From UBA287 sp034190325 (GTDB taxonomy: Archaea; Thermoplasmatota; UBA186; UBA287): DNA of 12,231 nucleotides. Below, piece by piece: positions 1 to 7,285 of the stretch. The stretch is taken from the NCBI GenBank assembly GCA_034190325.1, contig JAXHST010000043.1:1-12231 (forward strand). Reading direction: 5' to 3'. How positions within the stretch are numbered: the first letter of the stretch is position 1; every line of letters begins with the position of its first letter. The position numbers and the translations under genes are program-made. Below the pieces are notes generated by a model. It did not search any database. It saw only the letters and a list, made by a program, of their open reading frames with translations, and was not told where the DNA came from.

Positions 1-281
1 TCGATGTTCACTATGGGAGGTTCTACACAACCACTCCTCTGATTATTGATGAATTTATACTGTATCCCTATCTCAGGTTAAGGGATGTAAGTTGTGTGGA
101 AATGGAGAACTTTCCAATGGCGAAAATGGCTGCAGAAAAAGGGATACCATTTCTTTCTGTTAGAGGGATCTCTGATCAGATCCCCCTTGCCCCTCTCATG
201 CTCTTACAGTACAGGCGCCACAGCGATCTTGCAGCTGAGCATGCAGCAGCTGTTGTTACTGAGCTGATAGCTGATCTGTAA
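1..281 (+). CDS. Nucleoside phosphorylase/nucleosidase family protein, C-terminal part (5' end outside window)
   Basis: The open frame enters from the left edge (first complete codon at 3) and ends with TAA at 279-281, giving 92 C-terminal residues. The stretch VEMENFPMAKMAAEKG followed by IPFLSVRGISD is the hallmark of the PNP/UDP phosphorylase and MTA/SAH/futalosine nucleosidase superfamily. In that family the Met-Glu pair binds the ribose and the Asp of the ISD motif protonates the purine. The tail (RRHSDLAAEHAAAVVTELIADL) is the usual closing helix. The enzyme would cleave a nucleoside N-glycosidic bond in the cytoplasm; the base and sugar specificity cannot be read from this fragment. 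The gene runs towards the GH31 gene, and the two stop codons are 32 bases apart with no obvious hairpin between them. A GTG at 96 is an internal codon, not the start. Confidence 0.8.
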   Translation, partial: DVHYGRFYTTTPLIIDEFILYPYLRLRDVSCVEMENFPMAKMAAEKGIPFLSVRGISDQIPLAPLMLLQYRRHSDLAAEHAAAVVTELIADL

Positions 282-313
282 ATCTTTCCTTTCAGCCACG
301 AGCTTTTATGCTT

Positions 314-2428
314 TCACACTCCATAAGCTTCCGTTATGCGCTCGAAGAGTTCTCTGTATTCAGAGCCCTTTCTATAAAAAACTGGTGGAAAGCCCAGGGG
401 AGCATCTACTATCACCGATGTACCACCAGAGAAAACCTCACCAGTGAATATATCGACCCATTCATCCGGTGGCAGATATACAGGCCAATCCTTTACATTC
501 TCTTCATAGACCGGAGCTATCAGCATGTCAGCACCAAGCAGGTACTCATACTGCTCATCATATACACGCGGATCGCTATCATAGTGCAGGAACAGAGGCC
601 TCATCACAGGAACCCCTCTCGCAGAGTTCTCTTCAACGAGATCTTTCAGATAGGGCTTCAGCATTCTGTGTATCCCTGTCATCCTTGCGAGATGCTCCAG
701 TGTCTCATTATCGCTGTCGAATTGCCAGTTTTCTGCAGGACGGTTCCCCTCGTGTGTTCGCATAACGGGAGTAAAAGCTGCCATTTCCGTCCACCTCATA
801 AAGAGCTCCTTTGTCCTCTTTATGCCATAGATCGAAGTATACCCGCCTATATCACTGTGGTGTAGTCCGTAGCCAGACATTCCAAGCGATAGCGCTGCAG
901 GAATCACCGAGGGGAGACCATCATCCAGAGACCAGTCTGCATTCTGATCCCCTGCCCATATGAGGGTTGAATATTTCTGGCTCCCGGTAAAACCCGATCT
1001 CATGAAGTAAACGATTCTGCCCAGATTTCCTGTTTCCTCCAGAGCCTCATAGTTTAACTTTGCCCACAGAGCGGGCCATTCATTATGCATAGCCATTCCG
1101 CTGCCATTCTTCAGCACAGCATCCGCTGGTAGATACTCTCCAAAATCAGCCATCCAGCCGCTCATTCCTATATCTATCATGTTCTTCTTTATGATCTCCT
1201 TGTACCATGAATATGCCTCCGGATTTGTAAGATCAACTATACCGCCATAGAACTCCCCAAAATCTATCATGTATGGCTCTTTGCTCGCGTTTGACACAAG
1301 ATATCCTCTTGTGAGAGCTTCATCAAACAGTTCTCCACCCTCAGCGAGGTATGGATTTATGTAGCCCATAAATTTTACGCCTCTCTCATTGAGTCTCTCT
1401 ATCTCCTCCTCCAGGTTTGGATACAAAGCAGCATTGACCTCCCAGTTCCACATAAGCCTGCTGCCAAAGGACGTGGTCCTTCTCCCTACCCAGTCCTGCA
1501 CCCATAGAGCGGTGACCTCAACGCCATGCTCCTGTGCTTTCTCCAGTTTTGATAGCACCATATCGATTCCGCCCTGAACCCCAAGTATAACCCCATCATA
1601 GATCCATTCCGGCAAAGGCTCTTGCCTTCCCAGTAATGAAGTGAGTTCTTCAAGGAGATCAATATACGTTTCTCCCTCTTGCACTATTATCATCTCAGGA
1701 TAATCCCACATGGAGATCTCGTGATAAGCATCGTTCATAAAATTAAATTCCGTATAGCCAGTGCTATCCATGTGCAGAAGATATTTCCTTGATGAAACAT
1801 ACGTGGGTTGTGGAAAGTAGGTTGTGTAATAGTCTCCACCGGCTCTATCACGGATGTCAGATACCTTTGTGATGTATGTGTTTTTGTTTCTCCCCACTCC
1901 CTGCTCCGAAACCCATACTGGAAAAGTGTGTCCCCTGAGGTTAAGATAGGTGTACTGCTCACCTAGCCCATAGATGCACTCATCAGGCTCTGCCGCTATC
2001 CTCATCCAGATCCTGTTGATGTTTTCATCTCTCTCTCTGAATGTTATCTCCATGCGTTCTCTGTTCTTATAGGAAAAAAGCAGTTTCACACCGTATCCTC
2101 TCTCATCAAAGAGACGCACCGTTAGATCACTACTTTCCTGCGCATTCTCATCTATCTCATATCTCTCCAGTGGAACCTTCTCTACAACCCTGTTCTCAAC
2201 ATCAAAATTTCCTCTGTACATCTCGATCTCCTCTGTGCCCCTGCCGACAGAGATAGCAGGGCTCTCCTTTGAATGAAGGAATATCAACTTATCGTTCAGG
2301 TATATCTTGAAGCCATCCTCTGTTCTGATCAGGCTCATGCCCTCAGCGCTATTGTGGATGCAGCCAGAAAGCAGGCATTCAAGCATCAATGCTGCTATGA
2401 TTATAGCTCCAATCTTCATATCTAACAA
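314..2428 (-). CDS. yihQ: Sulfoquinovosidase, GH31 family (YihQ-like), predicted lipoprotein
   Basis: This enzyme hydrolyses alpha-sulfoquinovosides such as SQ-glycerol, the headgroup of the plant/cyanobacterial sulfolipid SQDG, to sulfoquinovose. The 704-residue product matches E. coli YihQ (about 680 residues) almost end to end from memory. All key residues are retained: nucleophile D428 (WMADFGEYLP), acid/base D494 (WAGDQNADW), and the sulfonate-binding set Q285, Q311, R324, W327 and Y530, with H559 (RTHEGNRP). Unlike cytoplasmic YihQ it starts with MLDMK, a hydrophobic helix and the lipobox LLSGC (Cys23). That predicts export and lipid anchoring on the outer face of the membrane. The start chosen is TTG 2428, because AGGA lies 6 bases upstream; ATG 2419 would sit 15 bases from that site but leaves the lipobox intact. 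It is the last gene of a four-gene operon, 103 bases after the GH63-like gene. Family assignment is near certain; the natural substrate is inferred from conserved residues. Confidence 0.95.
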   Translation of the reverse strand: MLDMKIGAIIIAALMLECLLSGCIHNSAEGMSLIRTEDGFKIYLNDKLIFLHSKESPAISVGRGTEEIEMYRGNFDVENRVVEKVPLERYEIDENAQESSDLTVRLFDERGYGVKLLFSYKNRERMEITFRERDENINRIWMRIAAEPDECIYGLGEQYTYLNLRGHTFPVWVSEQGVGRNKNTYITKVSDIRDRAGGDYYTTYFPQPTYVSSRKYLLHMDSTGYTEFNFMNDAYHEISMWDYPEMIIVQEGETYIDLLEELTSLLGRQEPLPEWIYDGVILGVQGGIDMVLSKLEKAQEHGVEVTALWVQDWVGRRTTSFGSRLMWNWEVNAALYPNLEEEIERLNERGVKFMGYINPYLAEGGELFDEALTRGYLVSNASKEPYMIDFGEFYGGIVDLTNPEAYSWYKEIIKKNMIDIGMSGWMADFGEYLPADAVLKNGSGMAMHNEWPALWAKLNYEALEETGNLGRIVYFMRSGFTGSQKYSTLIWAGDQNADWSLDDGLPSVIPAALSLGMSGYGLHHSDIGGYTSIYGIKRTKELFMRWTEMAAFTPVMRTHEGNRPAENWQFDSDNETLEHLARMTGIHRMLKPYLKDLVEENSARGVPVMRPLFLHYDSDPRVYDEQYEYLLGADMLIAPVYEENVKDWPVYLPPDEWVDIFTGEVFSGGTSVIVDAPLGFPPVFYRKGSEYRELFERITEAYGV

Positions 2429-2434
2429 GCATCT

Positions 2435-2438
2435 TCCT
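2435..2438 (-). promoter_or_regulatory. Ribosome binding site favouring the TTG start of the sulfoquinovosidase
   Basis: On the minus strand AGGA (within ACAGGAAG) lies 6 bases before TTG 2428 and 15 bases before ATG 2419. The spacing favours TTG as start; the choice only changes the first three residues of the signal peptide. Confidence 0.5.
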
Positions 2439-2447
2439 GTTTTATTA

Positions 2448-2479
2448 CATTATGTTATGCTCCTGAGTTTCACATAATG
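2448..2479. promoter_or_regulatory. Inverted repeat in the gap before the sulfoquinovosidase gene (possible operator)
   Basis: CATTATGT (2448-2455) is repeated in reverse complement as ACATAATG (2472-2479), giving two 8-base half sites about 24 bases centre to centre. It sits in the only sizeable gap of the operon (2429-2531), upstream of the GH31 start. The geometry suits a dimeric regulator, or an internal promoter region giving the secreted enzyme its own control. The half sites are AT-rich and short, so chance is possible. Confidence 0.3.
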
Positions 2480-2531
2480 CTCACTTTCTTTACGACAGCC
2501 TCTCCACACCCATTTATGAACACTTCATAGC

Positions 2532-3719
2532 TCAGATCCCAGATTTTTGATATAGGTCTGTCATGTCAAGCACAAGAGTGCTCCATGAAAAATTTTTTGC
2601 CCCCAGGCCTTTACCCGTGTAAGGATTATAGTACTCTCTGAACTCTTTCTCAACAAGCTTTAGAGAGCTCTCAAGGAGCTCTTTTGCCTCATCTTTAAAG
2701 CCATAATTGATAAAAGCCTGATATAGAAACCAGTTTATGTTTATCCATGTTGATCCCCTCCAGTAGCTATCAGGGTCAAAGGAAGGATCTTCGGGCAACA
2801 AAGTCGGTACGGGATAAGGCACTCTAAATTCCTTGTAAACCTCTTTGAGCATCTCAGCTCTTTCATAACTTGCGCTCTTACAATACATAGGAAAGAAGAT
2901 AGCAGGAGTCTTTACCACTATCCTGTCTTCATCCTTCCCGTAGATATCGTAATATCCACCCCTATACCACAGCTTTCTTTCGATAGCCTCTTCACACCTC
3001 TCTGCCATCCCCAGAAGCTCCTCTTTTTCACCCCTTCCTAGCACCCCGGCTATCTTTGCAAGATCCCTCAAACTCTTTGCATATATCGCATTGAAGTCTG
3101 CGCTCTCAACCGAAAAGCTTGCTTCTCTGGCGTTCCACCTTTTTTCCCAGTACTCTTCAATAAGCTTGAGCTTAAGATCGTTCAGCATCTCCACGCTTGG
3201 CTTTTCTATCCCATAAACCCTATCCCATCTGGCGCTGTTATCCCATCCGCTTTCCCATGGATGTATTATGGATATCAACCCATCGTTATCAAAATCTCTC
3301 TCATCTCTGAGAGCTCTGTAATAATTCAAAGTTCTATCAAAGTTTTTTGAGATTATCCTTTCATTCTTCGTTATCTCATAGATCCTGAGCAATATGCTGC
3401 CAAGAACAGGTGGCTGGGTTAGGTTGCTTGTGCCTATTTCATTCCATAGCCTGAAGGTTCCCCCATTAGGGGAGCGATAGAGCTTTTTTGCCTCATCCTC
3501 ATCAAAGCAAACCATATGCGGAAGGATGTTATGGTGCTTTGCGAATATTGCATCTATCTCCTTTTCAGCCCTGCTGACATCAAAGTAGCTCCATACAAGG
3601 GCATGAAAGCAGGAGTCCCATAGCCAGAGGTAGTCATAATGACCTCTTGCGGGCTTTGTAAATGTTATGTTTCCGTATTGCACAGTGTTTTCCTCCAGCG
3701 CCCTTCTGTATTCCAGCAT
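2532..3719 (-). CDS. GH63-type glycosidase, mannosylglycerate-hydrolase-like
   Basis: This is a 395-residue (alpha/alpha)6-barrel glycosidase of the GH63 mannosyl-/glucosylglycerate hydrolase type. Visible family motifs are LWLWDSCFHALVW (32-43), LTQPPV (100-105), HPWESGWDNSARWD (153-166), YWRGSTWININWFLYQ (319-334) and EYYNPYTGKGLG (362-373) followed by FSWS. By analogy D160 is the probable general acid and E362 the probable base; this is inference. There is no signal peptide, so it should act in the cytoplasm on an imported glycoside. Known relatives release mannose or glucose from the glycerate glycoside, but here the substrate could be another charged glycoside, given the neighbouring sulfoquinovosidase. 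The start is ATG 3719, one base after the symporter stop, with GGTGGT just upstream. A TTG at 3734 is possible but would fall inside the symporter's last codons and has no better ribosome site. Confidence 0.8.
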   Translation of the reverse strand: MLEYRRALEENTVQYGNITFTKPARGHYDYLWLWDSCFHALVWSYFDVSRAEKEIDAIFAKHHNILPHMVCFDEDEAKKLYRSPNGGTFRLWNEIGTSNLTQPPVLGSILLRIYEITKNERIISKNFDRTLNYYRALRDERDFDNDGLISIIHPWESGWDNSARWDRVYGIEKPSVEMLNDLKLKLIEEYWEKRWNAREASFSVESADFNAIYAKSLRDLAKIAGVLGRGEKEELLGMAERCEEAIERKLWYRGGYYDIYGKDEDRIVVKTPAIFFPMYCKSASYERAEMLKEVYKEFRVPYPVPTLLPEDPSFDPDSYWRGSTWININWFLYQAFINYGFKDEAKELLESSLKLVEKEFREYYNPYTGKGLGAKNFSWSTLVLDMTDLYQKSGI

Positions 3720-3720
3720 T

Positions 3721-5289
3721 TTAACCACCACCAAGGAATTTTAGAGAATAGGATATAACGATCATAACGAAGAAGTAGAGTATTAGCAGGGTATAGCTTG
3801 TGCTCCATCCCTCTTTCCTGTACACATAATCCTCTATAGCCAAAGGTTTTTCCGTTAGAAGGCTTATGCCATAACCTGCACCGAAGGTGACAGCAAATCC
3901 TATAGCGTTCCACCACATCCATGATACCTGTGGCGCTAATATTGCCAGGAGAAGGTTGAAGAGGACTCCCGTGATCACTCCGGTAATTACTCCCTTGCTA
4001 TTGCTCCTCTTGCTGATTATGCCCAGAACAAAGGCTCCGAGTATTGGCCCATAGAAAGCAGAACCTATCATGTTTATTCCTTCTATCACTGTTTCAGCTA
4101 TGTTTCCAACAAAAAAGGCAAAGACAACACAGAATATACCCCATATGAGGGTGCAGAGTTTTGATAAAGAGACATATCTCTCTTCCTTAACCTCAGGGTT
4201 AGCATAGCGTTTGTAAAAATCGTTCATGGTTGTTGCAGCTAAAGAGTTTAAAGCAGAATCTATGGAGCTCATAGCTGCAGCAAACATGCCAGCTATCATT
4301 ATGCCAGCCAGACCTGTTGGAAAGTAATCAACGACAAAGAGAGGCACAAGGGTATTTATGTCTCCGGTTGCATTGACGCTTTCTATCAAAGAGGGCTCTT
4401 TTGCTATGAAACCGATGAGGAGAAGGCCAAACAGGATATAGGAAAGAACAAGAGGAAAGCGCAAAAAGCCGTTCATAAATAAGGATCTCCCTGCCTCCTT
4501 TGGAGAGCGGGTGGATAAAAATCTCTGGGTCTGCGATTGATCGCACCCGTAGTAGGAAAAATAGTGGAATATCCCTCCTATGACCATAGGCCAGAAGGCA
4601 TAGGTAGCACCATCAAAGCCCGTGTGAGCAAAATCTATGCCTGCTGCTCTCTCTGCCGGAATCATCACTCCCTCAAACCCGATGAACTGGAGGACAATGA
4701 AGATCCCTACAAATACTGAGCCCCAGAGGATGATGAGCTGGATCACATCGGAGTATATGACGGCCTTCATTCCTCCAACCCATGTATAGATCACAGAGAT
4801 CACCCCTATTAGAAGTATTGTCAGGTAGAGGTTTATTCCCAAAGAAACGGAAAGCACTATAGCTGCAGCGTAGACAGTTACGCCAGTTGCTAAGCCTCTA
4901 CTTAAAAGGAACATGAAGCTAAGCAGTGCCCTGCTCTTGCTATCGAATCTTTTTTCAAGATACTCATAAGCCGTGGTTATCTTTGATCTGAAGAAGACCG
5001 GAACTAAGAATATCATCACGAGCACCATGGCTAAAGGAACCGCAAACTCATACTGGAGCCATTTTGCTCCGCCACCGCTTGCAAGAGCAACGAAAGCTGG
5101 AGCTCCTATGAGGCTTATTACGCCGCACTGGGTTGCCATAACAGAGAAAGCCACAGCCCAGGAAGGCGCGCTTTTGCTGGCAAGGAAGTAGTCCTCACTG
5201 GATCTCTGTCCCTTACCGAAATAGAAGCCCAGAAAGATTAGGAAAGCAAAGTATGCCCCAACTATTGCCCAGTCTACTGCTCCAAGCAT
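3721..5289 (-). CDS. Sodium:solute symporter (SSS/SSF family)
   Basis: A 522-residue integral membrane protein of the SSS family (TC 2.A.21), with about 13-14 hydrophobic segments, the usual number. Recognisable pieces are RSSEDYFLASKSAPSW (29-44) after TM1, the SSF signature GGMKAVIYSDVIQLIILWG (172-190), QTQRFLSTRSPKEA (253-266) and MSSIDSALNSLAATTMNDFYKR (340-361). In characterised relatives such as SiaT, the Ser residues of the last segment (here S341, S342, S345), with an Asp at the position of D181, form the sodium sites. The substrate cannot be read directly. The context (GH63 and GH31 glycosidases, amidase) implies a sugar acid, sulfonated sugar or charged glycoside. ATG 5289 is well supported by GGGAG eight bases upstream. 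The gene overlaps the end of the amidase gene by 16 bases and is followed after one base by the GH63-like gene, so the three are translationally linked. Confidence 0.92.
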   Translation of the reverse strand: MLGAVDWAIVGAYFAFLIFLGFYFGKGQRSSEDYFLASKSAPSWAVAFSVMATQCGVISLIGAPAFVALASGGGAKWLQYEFAVPLAMVLVMIFLVPVFFRSKITTAYEYLEKRFDSKSRALLSFMFLLSRGLATGVTVYAAAIVLSVSLGINLYLTILLIGVISVIYTWVGGMKAVIYSDVIQLIILWGSVFVGIFIVLQFIGFEGVMIPAERAAGIDFAHTGFDGATYAFWPMVIGGIFHYFSYYGCDQSQTQRFLSTRSPKEAGRSLFMNGFLRFPLVLSYILFGLLLIGFIAKEPSLIESVNATGDINTLVPLFVVDYFPTGLAGIMIAGMFAAAMSSIDSALNSLAATTMNDFYKRYANPEVKEERYVSLSKLCTLIWGIFCVVFAFFVGNIAETVIEGINMIGSAFYGPILGAFVLGIISKRSNSKGVITGVITGVLFNLLLAILAPQVSWMWWNAIGFAVTFGAGYGISLLTEKPLAIEDYVYRKEGWSTSYTLLILYFFVMIVISYSLKFLGGG

Positions 5290-6023
5290 TTTTTTAACTC
5301 CCTTGAGTAAAGGTCATCCCTTCTGCATCTGAAAACAGGCTCTGAGATCCTTTCTTTTTCTATGCTGCTGAGATCTATATCGGCGAAGAGCAGTTCTTCA
5401 CCTCTACCTGCCTGAGCTACTATGTTGCCTTTAGGGTCTGCAATGAGGCTTCTCCCGCAGAAGTTTGAGTTGCACGCATTGCATCCAACGGTAAAGAGCT
5501 GGTTATCCTGTGCTCTGGCTCTGGTTCTCAGCTCAAGCAGATGTTCATAACCTTCGGGAACAGCAGAGAGTATGAAGATGATCTCGGCGCCTTTGAGCGC
5601 ATATATGCGGAATATCTCAGGAAAAGCGTGATCGAAGCATATTGCTATAGCTATTTTTCCGATCTCTGAATCAAAAACCTCTAAAGAGTTACCGGCGCGG
5701 AACGCAGAGCACTCTGAAGGATGGACGTGTGTCTTTCTGTATCTGCCTATAACCTCTCCGTTCTCAACGGCAAAACCACTATCATAGATAACTCCCTTTA
5801 CATACCTGTCATTCTCAGGCATTCCGCAGACTATGAGAATATCCTCTGAGAGCTCCTTCAATTTCTTTTCAGTATCCTTTGCCCGCTCGTAGAGCTGCTC
5901 CATGTCCAGAGTGTAGTCTCCCATGAGCTCCGGAAAGCAGATAGCTTTTGCTTTTCTCTGTTTTGCAATCTCTATAAATTCCTCAGCTCTATCCGGACCC
6001 CCCTGAGCCAGAGCGATGATCAT
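5274..6023 (-). CDS. Carbon-nitrogen hydrolase (nitrilase superfamily amidase)
   Basis: A 249-residue nitrilase-superfamily enzyme with the full catalytic set: E32 (CFPEL), K97 (GRYRKTH), C129 (IAICFDHAFPE) and the auxiliary E104 (HPSE). The order, spacing and length fit a stand-alone amidase with an alpha-beta-beta-alpha sandwich. It should hydrolyse a carboxamide or carbamoyl compound to the acid plus ammonia in the cytoplasm. The substrate is not evident. As the first gene of the operon with a symporter and two glycosidases, it may open the amide of a glycosyl-acid such as mannosylglyceramide, or act as a general deaminating step (inference). ATG 6023 has only a weak AAGAG ahead of it, but a TATA-like element lies about 26 bases upstream, which suits a leaderless transcript. 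No signal peptide is seen. Confidence 0.9.
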   Translation of the reverse strand: MIIALAQGGPDRAEEFIEIAKQRKAKAICFPELMGDYTLDMEQLYERAKDTEKKLKELSEDILIVCGMPENDRYVKGVIYDSGFAVENGEVIGRYRKTHVHPSECSAFRAGNSLEVFDSEIGKIAIAICFDHAFPEIFRIYALKGAEIIFILSAVPEGYEHLLELRTRARAQDNQLFTVGCNACNSNFCGRSLIADPKGNIVAQAGRGEELLFADIDLSSIEKERISEPVFRCRRDDLYSRELKKCLEQ

Positions 6024-6043
6024 CTCTTGGCATAGATATTATG

Positions 6044-6056
6044 TTTGATAAACCTT
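6044..6056 (-). promoter_or_regulatory. Candidate TATA/BRE promoter of the amidase-symporter-glycosidase operon
   Basis: On the minus strand AAAGG followed by TTTATCAAAC resembles an archaeal BRE plus TATA box. Its centre lies about 26 bases before ATG 6023, which places transcription start at or next to the start codon. A similar TTTATCAA element precedes the helicase-remnant gene at 8610. Confidence 0.5.
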
Positions 6057-6263
6057 TTGAAATTCATCCTCTATCTTCATCAACAACATCAAAGTGCTCC
6101 ACCTCTGCATGGATCTGATAAAGCGTTTCTCTGATCTTAAGGCTAATGGTGTTTTCATCAATCTCTCCTGCCGAAAAAGGGGCAACAAACTATAAATAAA
6201 AAAATGCCCGTTTCTTTTTGTGACTGCCGGTCTATCTCTTTGCATCCAAAAAGAACCAAAGTG
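6057..6263. other. Intergenic stretch with a short coding-like open frame and A/T-rich tract
   Basis: No confident gene is seen here. On the minus strand an open frame from 6189 to the stop at 6064 (41 codons) reads AGEIDENTISLKIRETLYQ and then HAEVEHFDVVDEDRG. That composition looks like real protein, but it lacks a normal start codon and I do not recognise it. A neighbouring frame with ATG 6153 is preceded by AGGAGAG, ends at 6039 and looks less protein-like. A TATAAATAAAA tract lies at 6191-6201. The stretch may hold the tail of a decayed gene at the edge of the neighbouring defence remnants, or a mere spacer. Confidence 0.3.
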
Positions 6264-6273
6264 CATATAAAAA
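6264..6273 (+). promoter_or_regulatory. Candidate TATA box of the type IIG remnant gene
   Basis: CATATAAAAA on the plus strand is a strong archaeal TATA-like element. Transcription would begin near 6295, leaving a leader of about 50 bases that contains AGGG seven bases before ATG 6344. Confidence 0.45.
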
Positions 6274-6343
6274 TTGCTGTGCGGTGTTGATCTCGCGTGT
6301 AATACTCTAAAACAAAGTTCAAAGGAGCTAACAGGGTAGAAAA

Positions 6344-6994
6344 ATGATAGATGAACTTAAGTTAAGAGAAAATGTGAGGGAACACATCAGTAAGACCAAT
6401 TCTGCAGAAAGCATCTTTGAACTCTTTAAACTGCTCAATTACCCCGAAAAAACCCTTTTTGATACTTCTTCTAAAAGAAAGAAGGATACTTTTGATTTTA
6501 AAAAAGAGGATGCGCAGAGGATTAAAGAGATCTATTCTGTATTGAGCTTTGATGAAAAATTGCCTGTTTTCCTGATAGAATCGGAAACTTTAGTTCCATC
6601 TTTTATAAGATCTGTAACCACGACTTTTGATAGACAATACCTGCACTTCATGTTGATATTTGCAACTGATTATTCTGAAATCGTATTTGTTCTTCCCAAG
6701 AAAGAGAGAATAGAGGTTGGAAAACATAAATTAAAGCTTACAAAGCTTATCATTAATAAAAAAGAGCTGCATTATACAGATATCCAGACCTTATCCACCA
6801 TATATTTTGAGGCAGATAATACCTGGCGGGATGTTTGGAATACCTGGAAGAAAGCATTTAGCGTTGAAAGAGTAACAGAAGCGTTTTTTGAAGATTACAA
6901 GAAAACATTCTTCAAAATAAGGGAAGAGTTAGAGAAACAAAAAGCGTCCAGAAAAGAGTCCCATGAATTTACACTGCAATTTTTTCATCTCTAA
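6344..6994 (+). pseudogene. Type IIG / Eco57I-like restriction-methylase, N-terminal fragment
   Basis: The 216-residue product resembles only the first fifth or so of large (about 1000-residue) combined restriction-modification enzymes. It has the leading helices (ENVREHISKTNSAESIFEL), a beta-rich section (LHFMLIFATDYSEIVFVLPK), then KKAFSVERVTEAFFEDYKK and a charged helix ending in HEFTLQFFHL. In intact relatives that last motif leads into the LNRLxFxYFIQKKGWL segment and the methylase core. Here translation stops at 6992-6994 immediately after it, and no frame downstream continues the family pattern. No catalytic nuclease or NPPY methylase motif remains. The surviving frame has no internal stops and keeps a good promoter and ribosome site, so truncation appears recent or the fragment is still expressed. 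AT-rich codon use, unlike the operon to the left, fits horizontal acquisition. A stand-alone small protein of this fold is the alternative. Confidence 0.65.
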
Positions 6995-7024
6995 TGTTCA
7001 TCCCTCATCGTTAAAGTCCCTTAT

Positions 7025-7285
7025 TTAACTTACCATATCTGCAGTGGCTTCCTTAAAAGACTTCTTTCCACCTTTGAAGCTTTCTGGCCCATGTCCATGT
7101 GAATGAGCAACAATCTCTTCTGATTTTGGCGTTAAGGGCGTGGCGAATAGATCTGGATACAGATCCCCAACTGCCCTTTTTAGCCAGACATAGAAGAAGT
7201 CGGAAAGATAAGAGTAGTTGTCATAATAAGGCGGGTCAGTGAAGACTGCATCTAAGAAATTGTCGGGATAAGGTAAAGAGGTGGC
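7025..7285 (-). pseudogene. COG1743/DUF1156 DNA adenine methylase, internal fragment
   Basis: The minus-strand frame ending with TAA at 7025-7027 reads ATSLPYPDNFLDAVFTDPPY, then YDNYSYLSDFFYVWLKRAVG, then LYPDLFATPLTPKSEEIVA. This is the catalytic TDPPYYDN block and following region of the Zn-ribbon DNA methylases COG1743 (DUF1156), which accompany helicases and DUF499 ATPases in archaeal and bacterial defence islands. The full family is roughly 900 residues; only about 86 codons remain. Similarity starts abruptly at the 10-bp repeat (7276-7285), with no start codon or ribosome site of its own. It fades at SFKEATADMVS just before the stop, so both ends are missing. It cannot be an active enzyme. 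It lies directly after the hepT gene and faces the type IIG remnant tail to tail. Confidence 0.85.

Noticed and set aside
282..313. Terminator hairpin between the convergent nucleosidase and GH31 genes
   Set aside because: Only a short pyrimidine-rich run is seen, without a convincing stem.
308..865. 185-residue plus-strand open frame
   Set aside because: Lies antisense within the GH31 gene, whose protein is certain; the composition is Arg/His/Cys/Ser-rich and unlike a natural protein.
6039..6266. 75-residue minus-strand open frame before the amidase
   Set aside because: It crosses an A/T-rich promoter-like tract, its first half looks non-coding, and no ribosome site precedes its first ATG. 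Only an inner ATG at 6153 has AGGAG, with unconvincing protein composition.
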